Source: Dyadobacter beijingensis DSM 21582
GTDB lineage: Bacteria; Bacteroidota; Bacteroidia; Cytophagales; Spirosomataceae
Length of the DNA stretch: 64,000 nt
Assembly: GCF_000382205.1 (NCBI RefSeq)
Contig: NZ_KB907788.1
Location: 620,001-684,000 of the forward strand
Reading direction: 5' to 3'
Part shown: in pieces, positions 17,070-24,728 of the stretch
How positions within the stretch are numbered: position 1 is the stretch's first letter
Layout: every line of letters starts with the position of its first letter
Program-made: the position numbers and the translations under genes
The notes under the pieces: model-generated
The model's database searches: none
What the model saw: the letters and a program-made list of their open reading frames with translations, nothing else
Told to the model about the DNA's origin: nothing

Positions 17070-18377
17070 CTACTTACGAGCCGGTTTCGCGATGCTGTAT
17101 TCACCATTTCCATGAAACCAGTTCGCGCCTTGGCCCACCAGCCACAGGTAGTAGTCCGAAGGCAGATCTGCTTCGATCCCTACGAACCGGCCGTCGCCAT
17201 TTAGCGGGGTTTGGCCTTCTTTGACGGTTTTGAAGATGGCCGTGCCTTCGTCGACCTCGTCGAACATGGCTACGTAGAGGGCTTCGGCGCCGGACATCTT
17301 GGCGCCGGCGATTTGCTGCCACAAGAACTCGCCTTTGTTGCGGGGGATCTGGTTGTAGAGCGAATGGTCGTTTTTGAGGTTACCCCAGCTGAAACCCGGG
17401 AATACCAGCGGCGCATAATCGATCTTGTTCGTTTTGCACCAGGCGATGTCCGCAGGAAGGTTCGGGCCGGCGACGTTGGTATAGGTAGCGGCATTATACC
17501 TGCCTACCGCCCAGGGCATGATAATGTCGGCCTGCTTGATGACCGTGTGCAGCAGGGGCGAGTTTTCCGTATCACGGCCGAGTTCGCGCCAGTAATAGGG
17601 CACGCCGAGTAATATGGACGCCTTCTTGGTCGGGCCTTTTACCTTTTCAACAAGTTTCTGAATGTCGGCGATGGTGTATTTGCGGCCGTCGTTGAAGCCA
17701 ATGCCCCAGATGGCGAGTAACGGGCGGCCGTTGTGCCGTAGGTAAGTCGGGTTTTCCTGGCCATCGAAAAGCCTGAACAGCTGTTGCAGCTCTTCCCAGT
17801 CTTTGGCAATGAAGTCCATATCCGCGGACGTCGAGCCGCTGAGGTCGTACATGATGCTGATCGCCCGGCCGTACTTTTTGGCAGCTTTCAATGCGTTGGC
17901 CAGCACTTTGTTGAAATGGCGTTTGCCGCTTTCGCCTTTGACCTCTACTACGAACCGCTGCATATATACCCCGTCGATGCCGTGTTCTTTCATCCATTTA
18001 AAATGCAGGTCCACACTTTGTTCATCGTAGGGGCTGTACACTTTCGCGGCTTCGCCGTTGGCGTATTTGAATGTGGTCTTGTAAGTGTTGGCGTATTCGG
18101 TCACGTCCGGCCAGAAATCGATCGATGCGAAGCCAGGTTCAAACTTGCCGGATTTCTGGTAGTGGTGCCAGCCGCGTCCGGCGCCATCGCCTTCGGCAGT
18201 GAACCAGCCCTGGTAACCCGCCATGACCAGGCCTTTATAGCTTTTGAACAGAGAATGTGATTCGTCGTATTTGACTTCTTCAACCGGTTTCGGGTCTTCG
18301 GTTTTGGGAGCATCGCCGCCGCCTTTGCAGCCGATTGAGATGATCGAGAGGCAGAACAGGAGTTTGAATAATTTCAT
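17070..18377 (-). CDS. GH71/99-like lipoprotein glycosidase
   Basis: 435 residues from the ATG after the repeat-rich spacer. A lipoprotein signal is followed by lipobox SIISIGC (Cys about 17). The catalytic domain begins VMAGYQGWFTAEGDG and continues with FWPDVTEY, GIDGVYMQRFVVE and an IIMPWAVGRY strand, the pattern of the GH99-like TIM barrel (GH71/GH99 clan). Relatives include alpha-mannan endo-acting and alpha-1,3-glucan hydrolases. Its place behind SusC, SusD and DUF3823 marks it as the surface enzyme of the locus. The glycan is not known. Confidence 0.8.
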   Translation of the reverse strand: MKLFKLLFCLSIISIGCKGGGDAPKTEDPKPVEEVKYDESHSLFKSYKGLVMAGYQGWFTAEGDGAGRGWHHYQKSGKFEPGFASIDFWPDVTEYANTYKTTFKYANGEAAKVYSPYDEQSVDLHFKWMKEHGIDGVYMQRFVVEVKGESGKRHFNKVLANALKAAKKYGRAISIMYDLSGSTSADMDFIAKDWEELQQLFRLFDGQENPTYLRHNGRPLLAIWGIGFNDGRKYTIADIQKLVEKVKGPTKKASILLGVPYYWRELGRDTENSPLLHTVIKQADIIMPWAVGRYNAATYTNVAGPNLPADIAWCKTNKIDYAPLVFPGFSWGNLKNDHSLYNQIPRNKGEFLWQQIAGAKMSGAEALYVAMFDEVDEGTAIFKTVKEGQTPLNGDGRFVGIEADLPSDYYLWLVGQGANWFHGNGEYSIAKPARK

Positions 18378-18381
18378 TGGG

Positions 18382-18496
18382 GGCTGTAAGCGTGGGGCTG
18401 TAAGCACTAGGCTGTAAGCTGTAAGCTTTTTGTTTAATTGAGTTTGGTTTAATATTCAAGACCGTAGGCATATAGCTTATAGCCTGAAGCCTACGG
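18382..18496. repeat. heptamer-phased palindromic repeat between DUF3823 and GH71/99 genes
   Basis: GGCTGTAAGC occurs at 18382, 18396 and 18410, exactly 14 bases apart, with a further TGTAAGC at 18420, so a 7-bp period runs through the array. After a 40-base AT-rich spacer comes an inverted arm with GCTTATAGCC and the pair CCGTAGGC / GCCTACGG. The transcript would fold into a hairpin between two cistrons. Confidence 0.75.
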
Positions 18497-18504
18497 CCGT
18501 TCAC

Positions 18505-19194
18505 TTACAATGCCAACCGCACCGCTTTGGCATAATTAAACTTCGATTCCGGGGCGTCTATGATGGCCCCGGCGCGGAAAAAATACTGATTGCCGCTTTT
18601 CAGGACGTTACTGTTCGACGGCAGGTCGATTTCCACCTGGTACACCTTGTTCGGGTCGATTTTGCCATTGATCTCCTGTTCGGCCAGCGCCACGCGTACG
18701 GGTTCGCCCACGGACGGCTCCGGGTGCACGTAAAGGCCGATTTTGCGCACATTATTGATCACGGTTTGCTGCAATTTGAATTTCGCTACGACTTTGGTGC
18801 CCACTTTTTCAATGCTCGCTTCCTTCACGCGAATGTAGGGCTGGACTTTGAAATCCAGTTTCGTTTCCCCTTTGATCGTTACTTCCTGCGCGGTCATCGG
18901 TACAAAATTCCCGCGTACGGGCGTGATCGTGTACGTGTTCGCGAAGATGAGGTTGTTGCGGTAACTCCCATCGTTTTTGACGATCATCGTCTGCTTGGTT
19001 TGCGAAGCATACCCGTGCTCGATGAATTCGATCGTGCTGCCGCGGATGATGTCCTGCTCCACGGGCTCATTGGTTTCGGCATCCAGAAAAGTACCGTAGA
19101 GTTGTGAATCGGGCGCCGGGTAATTGTCGACGCTGCATGCGCCTGCGCCGAAAAGCAGCAGCAGGGCGGGAATATAGGTTAGTATTTGTTTCAT
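18505..19194 (-). CDS. DUF3823 domain lipoprotein of a SusC/D locus
   Basis: 229 residues. The lipobox is LFGAGAC (Cys about 20) followed by SVDNYPAPDSQLYGTFLDAETNEPV, the DUF3823 opening. An N-terminal carboxypeptidase-regulatory-like domain is followed by a second Ig-like half (from about residue 120). Such proteins sit on the cell surface next to SusD and are thought to bind glycan (SusE/F-like). Flanked on both sides by heptamer-repeat hairpins. Confidence 0.8.
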   Translation of the reverse strand: MKQILTYIPALLLLFGAGACSVDNYPAPDSQLYGTFLDAETNEPVEQDIIRGSTIEFIEHGYASQTKQTMIVKNDGSYRNNLIFANTYTITPVRGNFVPMTAQEVTIKGETKLDFKVQPYIRVKEASIEKVGTKVVAKFKLQQTVINNVRKIGLYVHPEPSVGEPVRVALAEQEINGKIDPNKVYQVEIDLPSNSNVLKSGNQYFFRAGAIIDAPESKFNYAKAVRLAL

Positions 19195-19212
19195 TGTTTA
19201 AATGGGGTTTTT

Positions 19213-19293
19213 GCTTTAAGCTGTATGCTGTAAGCTTTAAGCTTTTTTCGCACACGAGCGTGAGCATATAGCCTATTGCTTAAAGCATACAGC
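19213..19293. repeat. heptamer-phased palindromic repeat between SusD and DUF3823 genes
   Basis: Left arm: five consecutive heptamers from 19213, GCTTTAA, GCTGTAT, GCTGTAA, GCTTTAA, GCTTTTT. Right arm (19263-19293), read on the opposite strand: GCTGTAT, GCTTTAA, GCAATAG, GCTATAT. The arms can pair over about 20 bases. It ends four bases before the SusD stop codon. Confidence 0.8.
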
Positions 19294-19296
19294 CTG

Positions 19297-21192
19297 TTAA
19301 TACTGCGGATTCTGGACCAGGCCATTCGCCCCGATACCGGGGATGTAGCGGTAGTATTGGCGGTAGTCGAATGTCGACGGGTTGCTTCTTGGCACATTGA
19401 TGCGCACGAAAATGTATTTCGCGGGCGTCGCGCGCAGGTCGAGGATCGGCAGCAATGCGTGGCGCATCGTGTTGTTGAACAGCGTATGGTATTCGCGGCG
19501 GCGGATGAGGTCCCAGAAACGCTTGTTTTCGAATGCCAGCTCCACGCGTCGTTCGCGGATCACATTGTTGATTGTCAATGGGATCTCGGTTTTGTGACCG
19601 GCCCGTCGGCGGATGTCGTTCAATGCTTTCGCACCTTTCACTTTGTCGCCCGTGCCGCTTTCGGCGATGGCCTCGGCGTAGTTGAGCAGGATTTCGGCAT
19701 AGCGGAAATCCGCAAAGTCGGTCACGCATTGGTTCCAGCCCGGGGCGATGTTGAGTCCTTCATTTAAAAACTTCTTGAAACTCACGCCCGTACGGGTATT
19801 GTTGCCGCCCCAGGTATCGAAGCCCGAGTATTTGGTACGGTCGGACGCGCCGTAGGTATAGTACGTCGTGCCGTTGTGGGTGAACGGGTCGCCGCCCATG
19901 ATCTGCGCCGCACCGTCGGGCTTGATAAATCCGGCCTGGATTACGATTTTCTGGCCTTTCCAGCTCGTTCCGGGCAGGATCATCGTCGCCCACATGCGCG
20001 CGTCGCGACCTTTGAAAATATCGTTTTCGGTATCGAACCTTTTGTATTGTTTCGACGCATTGAAACCGGTATAATCCGTAAGGTCGTTGGCGGCGGCGGA
20101 TGTGGCAATCGGAGCGCTTTCACCGGGCTTGTCGTAGCTTTCGTAAATGTCCATCAGTTCCAGCGTCGGGTTCATGCGGCCCGGGTGCGGCCAGCCGTTG
20201 GCGGTCTGGTTAGGCTGGAACCAGATGCCGTAGTTGTGGCCTGTGCCCGAGCCCGGTCTCGCGTAACCTTTGATAAAAATCACTTCTTCCGGCGCGTTGT
20301 TGGGATCTTCGAAAAGCAGCCGGTAGTTGTTTGCCGCTTCGTCGGGCGTGGCGGGCGAGGGTTTGAACAAGCTGAATTTGCCTGAATTGATGATCGCTTC
20401 CGAAGCATCGATGGCCGCTTTGTAGTACTCTGCCGCCGCCGCTTTGTCCAGGCCCACCAGCTTCTGATCTACCGCGGTGCCTGAAATAGGGGCGCGGTCG
20501 CTGTATTTGGCGAGAGACGCGGCATGCAATGCGGCGCGGGATTTCAAGGCATAGGCTACCCATTTGGTCGCACGGCGTTCGCCTCCCGGCCACGAGTCGC
20601 CGAGGTTGGAGATAGCCGTATCGCATTCTTTCATGACAAAATCCCAGGTTTCCTTCTCGGTGCTGCGGGGCACTTTCAATGCTTCCACATCGCCCTCATA
20701 CTTCTGTACGGAAGTGATCAAAGGCACACCGCCATAGCGTTTCACCAGCGCGAAATAGGCATATGCGCGAATGAATGCGCTTTCGCCGATCAGCGCTTTG
20801 CGTTCGTCGTCGGTAACGTCCAGGGTAGGGATAATGTCGATCAGGATATTCACGTCCCGGATCAGCTTGTAACCCTGGTCCCACCATTGAAAATCACCAT
20901 CTCCGATAAAATCACCGAATTCGGTATGCACAGCCTCGTCGGTCGACATGGCCGGGGCGAAGCCGCCGTTGTTCGGGTCGCCGGTGTTCCAGTTGAAGCC
21001 CTGGCGGAAGAAGGTAAAGTCCTCGATCGGCAGCTGGTAATACAGGTTCGCCATGTACAGCTTCACGCCCTCAGGGTTCGAAAAGAGGTTTTCACCCTGT
21101 AACTTATCCAGCGGCTGCTTGTCGAGCACATTGCCGCAGCTCATCGCTACCAGCACGACCAGCAGGGTTAGGGTATGTTTTAAATATCTCAT
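19297..21192 (-). CDS. SusD/RagB-family outer-membrane lipoprotein
   Basis: 631 residues from the ATG (two codons further upstream is only a TTG). The lipoprotein signal ends at VAMSC, followed by GNVLDKQPLDKL, the usual SusD start. TPR-like helices with AYAYFALVKRYGGVPL and the C-terminal RRVELAFENKRFWDLIRRREY are family signatures. It caps the SusC transporter at the cell surface and binds the glycan ligand. It follows the SusC stop by 12 bases, so both are co-translated in one operon. Confidence 0.95.
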   Translation of the reverse strand: MRYLKHTLTLLVVLVAMSCGNVLDKQPLDKLQGENLFSNPEGVKLYMANLYYQLPIEDFTFFRQGFNWNTGDPNNGGFAPAMSTDEAVHTEFGDFIGDGDFQWWDQGYKLIRDVNILIDIIPTLDVTDDERKALIGESAFIRAYAYFALVKRYGGVPLITSVQKYEGDVEALKVPRSTEKETWDFVMKECDTAISNLGDSWPGGERRATKWVAYALKSRAALHAASLAKYSDRAPISGTAVDQKLVGLDKAAAAEYYKAAIDASEAIINSGKFSLFKPSPATPDEAANNYRLLFEDPNNAPEEVIFIKGYARPGSGTGHNYGIWFQPNQTANGWPHPGRMNPTLELMDIYESYDKPGESAPIATSAAANDLTDYTGFNASKQYKRFDTENDIFKGRDARMWATMILPGTSWKGQKIVIQAGFIKPDGAAQIMGGDPFTHNGTTYYTYGASDRTKYSGFDTWGGNNTRTGVSFKKFLNEGLNIAPGWNQCVTDFADFRYAEILLNYAEAIAESGTGDKVKGAKALNDIRRRAGHKTEIPLTINNVIRERRVELAFENKRFWDLIRRREYHTLFNNTMRHALLPILDLRATPAKYIFVRINVPRSNPSTFDYRQYYRYIPGIGANGLVQNPQY

Positions 21193-21204
21193 TATCAATT
21201 AATA

Positions 21205-24200
21205 TTAAAATTTGACATTGATACCGAAGTTGTAGCTCCGCGTAACAGGGTAGGTAAGTCCCGCCCCGAAAAGCCCTTCCACTTTTTCCGGATCGAACGG
21301 TTTCACGAACGAATCGGCCCAGGTGAAGATGTTGTGCGCGTTGCCATACACCCGGACGTCGTTGATACCGATCTTTTTCAGCCACGGCAGGTTAAACGTG
21401 TAGCCCAGCTGTGCGCTTTTGAAACGCAGGTAGGAAGCATCTTTCCGCCATGCGCCGCTCTCGGCGTACATGGCGCCCACATTGTAATTGAAGCGCGAGG
21501 CAGGCCATTCGCCGGGAATCCACTGTCCGTCTTCGGACTGGTGCCATCTGTCATAGAAATACTCCGGCGTGTTGCCGCGGAACGCGAATACTTCGGCATA
21601 CACCTCTCGGAAGCGCACGCTGTATTTGCCCGAACCCTGGAACAATGCCGTGAAATCGAAACCTTTCCACGATGCGTTCAGCGTCACGCCATAATACATT
21701 TTAGGATCGCCTCCGAAGAACAGCGGTATCGCATCGTTGCCGTCTATCACACCGTTGCCGTCCACGTCTTTGTATTTAAAATCCCCGGGCAGCTCGCGGG
21801 TGTTGCCGAGGTCGCCGTTCTGGATGGGGGCGTAAATAACCTCGTCCTTGCTCTGGAACTGGCCTTCGAGCTGGTAAGCCCATACCACGTCGTTCCACCG
21901 GTTGGTAGCTCCGCCGCGCCATTTGTCCATGCTGCTCAGGAACTCGCCGCGTTCAACATAGCGGTTTTGCGTGCGGGCGAAGTTGAAATTGCCCGAAATG
22001 CCGTATTTGAAATCGCGGATCTGGCCATTGTAGCCTGCCGAGAACTCGATACCGCGCACGCGGTCGCTGTTCAGGTTTTCCTCGGGCAACGTACCGCCGA
22101 AGGTGTTCGGCAGCGATACGTTCCGGCGCGCGAGCAGCCCTTTGCGGTCGCGCTGGTAGATGTCGAAGGTAAGGTCGATTTTGTTATCCCAAAGGCCGAC
22201 ATCGATCCCCACGTCTTTGATATTCGATTTAAACCAGGTCAGCTTCTCGTTCACGATCGCCGGCGAGGCGGCGCCCGTGGTGTAGTTGCCGTTGGTAAAC
22301 TCATACCCGCCGCCGCCCGTAAGCGAGAAGCCGGGCACATACTGGAACGGCGCACCCGCATCCGCACCCACGAGCCCGTACGAACCGCGCAGTTTCAGCA
22401 TTGAAATGAAGGGGATCTGTTTCATGAAACCCTCTTCCGAAACGCGCCAGCCTGCCGATACGACCGGGAACAAGCCCCAGCGGCGGTCGGGATGGTAGCG
22501 GTAGGAACCGTCGTAGCGCGCCGCCACTTCAAGCAGGTATTTCTCTTTGTAATCATAATTCAAACGGCCTACGTACGATTGGCTCGCATATTCCGACTCT
22601 GAACCGCTCGTGGTCTGGTTGTTCAGCCCCGCCTGGTCGATCTGGTCGTTCGTGAAGAATGCATATTCGCGGCCCAGCCCCGCCCAGCGGTTATGGGATT
22701 CCTGCTGCTCGTACACGAGCGTTGCGCCGAGGTTGTGGTTTTTCGCGATCACCGTGTTGTACAGCAACTGCCCCTGGAAAGTAATGCGGTTGTTGTCGGT
22801 AAAATTGTTGCCGATCCGCGACGGGTTGCGCTGCGCGTGCGGCGTGTATTTGTCCGTTGCCGCGTCGTAGGTATAGAGGTTATACGCTTTCGACACGGAT
22901 TTCGCGCGGTAGTTGTTGCTGTCGTATGCCACCAGCCCCTTAATGCGCAGTCCCGGCACGAAAGGTACGGTGTAGGTCAATGCGAAAGTCGATTGGAAGA
23001 ACTTGTTTGCCTCCTGCGAATAGCCCGTCAGTTCCCTGTCGGCCAAGGCCACGGGATTGTAGCCGCCGCTCAGCAATGCGGGGTAACGCGGGTTGTCGTT
23101 GGCGTATGGGCGCTCGGTAGGCAATGCAATGCGGGTTCCTTTATAGATGTTAAAAAAGTTATCGCCCGGCTGGTCCCGTTTATCGAATAGCCCGGAGAGA
23201 ATCAGGTCCGCCCGGAGGTTCTTGGTGAGGTCGATGCCGATATTAGAGCGGAAAGTGTACTTCTGGTAGCCCATGTCGCCGCTTTTGAGCAGGCCGTTTT
23301 CTTTCTGGTAACCAAATGAAGTGAAATAGCTCACTACCCCTTCGCCGCCCGACGCCGAGATGAAATGCTGCTGCTGGCTGGCAGATTTGTTCAGAGTTTC
23401 CTTATACCAATCGGTGCCCTGGTAACCCGGCGCGCCGCTGCGGAACTTCGCGATTTCTTCCGGCGTGAACACAGGGTTTTCGCCCAGATTCTTCGCTGCA
23501 TCGTTCCGCATCTCGGCCCATTGTAACGCACTCGTCATTTTAGGTACGTCGGTAGGGCTTTGGCGGCCGTATACCATGTTGTAGCTGAACTGCGGCTTGC
23601 CCTGCTTGCCTTTTTTCGTCGTCACGATCACCACCCCGTTGCCCGCGCGGATACCGAATATCGCCGCGGAGGCATCTTTCAGCACCGAAATGCTCTCGAT
23701 ATCGTCCGGGTTGATCTTTTGAAATTCATAACCGCCGTCACGGGCCACACCGTCGACCACGTATAATGGTTCGCCGAAGCCGCGTATGTTAATGCTGGTG
23801 CTGAACGAACCGGGCTCGCCGGAATTCTGGCGGATCTGCACGCCGGCCACCTTTCCCTGCAAGCTTTGAGCGAGCGAGGTGTGCGTCGTCGTTTTGATCT
23901 GCTCCGACACAATGTTGGAGATCGCGCCCGTCAGCGTTTGCTTGCGCTGTGTACCGTAGCCCACCACGACCACCTCCTGCAACTCGTCGGTGCTGGGCTG
24001 TAACTGCACATCGAAACTGGTGCGGTTGCCTACCGCGATTTCCTGCCGCTTGTAGCCCAGGAAGCTCACGATGATCACCGAGCCCGATTTCGGCACCGCG
24101 AGGGAAAATTTACCGTTTACATCCGTGGTGGTACCCTTGGCGGTGCCTTGTAACACAATGCTCGCGCCGGGGATGGCGCTGCTTTTTTCGTCTTTGACTT

Positions 24201-24348
24201 CACCGCTGATGAGCGTCTCATCGGCGGCCGTTTGCGCGAACGCGGCTGCCTGTACGAGCAGCGTCACGCATAATGCAACGCACACGCGCCAGAACATCGT
24301 CCGGAATGGCGGCCTGCATGGGGGTTTTGATAGAAGTTGTTTGTTCAT
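21205..24348 (-). CDS. SusC/RagA-family TonB-dependent outer-membrane transporter
   Basis: 1047 residues. A long signal peptide (basic n-region to AFAQ, about residue 39) leads into a carboxypeptidase-regulatory-like domain (about 45-125, GEVKDEKSSAIPGASIVL). Then come EVVVVGYGTQRKQTLTGAIS, a plug with PLYVVDGV and ASAAIFGIRAGNGVVIVTTKKG, and the barrel to RSYNFGINVKF. There is no STN domain and no sigma/FecR pair next to it, so control differs from the locus at 37-49 kb. First gene of the operon running down to the GH71/99-like gene. Confidence 0.95.
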   Translation of the reverse strand: MNKQLLSKPPCRPPFRTMFWRVCVALCVTLLVQAAAFAQTAADETLISGEVKDEKSSAIPGASIVLQGTAKGTTTDVNGKFSLAVPKSGSVIIVSFLGYKRQEIAVGNRTSFDVQLQPSTDELQEVVVVGYGTQRKQTLTGAISNIVSEQIKTTTHTSLAQSLQGKVAGVQIRQNSGEPGSFSTSINIRGFGEPLYVVDGVARDGGYEFQKINPDDIESISVLKDASAAIFGIRAGNGVVIVTTKKGKQGKPQFSYNMVYGRQSPTDVPKMTSALQWAEMRNDAAKNLGENPVFTPEEIAKFRSGAPGYQGTDWYKETLNKSASQQQHFISASGGEGVVSYFTSFGYQKENGLLKSGDMGYQKYTFRSNIGIDLTKNLRADLILSGLFDKRDQPGDNFFNIYKGTRIALPTERPYANDNPRYPALLSGGYNPVALADRELTGYSQEANKFFQSTFALTYTVPFVPGLRIKGLVAYDSNNYRAKSVSKAYNLYTYDAATDKYTPHAQRNPSRIGNNFTDNNRITFQGQLLYNTVIAKNHNLGATLVYEQQESHNRWAGLGREYAFFTNDQIDQAGLNNQTTSGSESEYASQSYVGRLNYDYKEKYLLEVAARYDGSYRYHPDRRWGLFPVVSAGWRVSEEGFMKQIPFISMLKLRGSYGLVGADAGAPFQYVPGFSLTGGGGYEFTNGNYTTGAASPAIVNEKLTWFKSNIKDVGIDVGLWDNKIDLTFDIYQRDRKGLLARRNVSLPNTFGGTLPEENLNSDRVRGIEFSAGYNGQIRDFKYGISGNFNFARTQNRYVERGEFLSSMDKWRGGATNRWNDVVWAYQLEGQFQSKDEVIYAPIQNGDLGNTRELPGDFKYKDVDGNGVIDGNDAIPLFFGGDPKMYYGVTLNASWKGFDFTALFQGSGKYSVRFREVYAEVFAFRGNTPEYFYDRWHQSEDGQWIPGEWPASRFNYNVGAMYAESGAWRKDASYLRFKSAQLGYTFNLPWLKKIGINDVRVYGNAHNIFTWADSFVKPFDPEKVEGLFGAGLTYPVTRSYNFGINVKF

Positions 24349-24547
24349 ACCGTAGGGTTAAGTTCCTGTTCGTTTAAATCGTTGTTCGTTCTTGAATTTC
24401 GCGGCCCTCGTCGGGGCGGCTGGGAGTCTGGTTTACCACATAGTTTTCTATCCCCGCACGGGCCTGTGCGGGATCTTGCCATAGTTAAATTGTGAATGGG
24501 ATGGATGATAAAACGGTCGGCCGAACCGTGGGGTCAAAGTAATCCGG

Positions 24548-24597
24548 GGCTAATTAAGAAATGGTTAACAAACCATTAATGCGGCGCTTAATTAGCC
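24548..24597. repeat. nested palindrome upstream of SusC
   Basis: The outer perfect 11-bp arms are GGCTAATTAAG (24548-24558) and CTTAATTAGCC (24587-24597). Inside, AATGGTT (24560-24566) pairs with AACCATT (24571-24577). No T tract follows in either direction, so an operator or a structured leader fits better than a terminator. Confidence 0.75.
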
Positions 24598-24647
24598 TGT
24601 TTTTTACATTTTCCGGGTAAAAACTTGGGGATTTTCGGGGTTGGGGC

Positions 24648-24683
24648 AAAAAAAATCAGGCGGAGAGAACCTCCCCGCCTGAT
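24648..24683 (-). terminator. terminator of the tail-collar/adhesin operon
   Basis: On the minus strand ATCAGGCGG pairs with CCGCCTGAT around an 11-base loop and is followed by a run of eight T. It starts about 45 bases after the adhesin stop codon. Confidence 0.9.
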
Positions 24684-24728
24684 ACTGTTTAACCTAAACA
24701 ACACTTTACTATTTCATCGGTGTCGCAT

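Larger units (their letters stand above)
24349..24728. other. 380-bp intergenic region upstream of the SusC operon
   Basis: Contains the terminator of the adhesin operon and a 50-bp nested palindrome, both listed separately. The 200 bases next to the SusC start are GC-rich with no clear minus-7 box; the nearest candidate, TTACTTTG on the minus strand at 24535-24542, has one mismatch and no well-placed minus-33 element. No small gene seen. Confidence 0.6.

Noticed and set aside
21334..22404. 356-codon open frame on the plus strand
   Set aside because: Antisense to the SusC barrel; repetitive composition and no motif.
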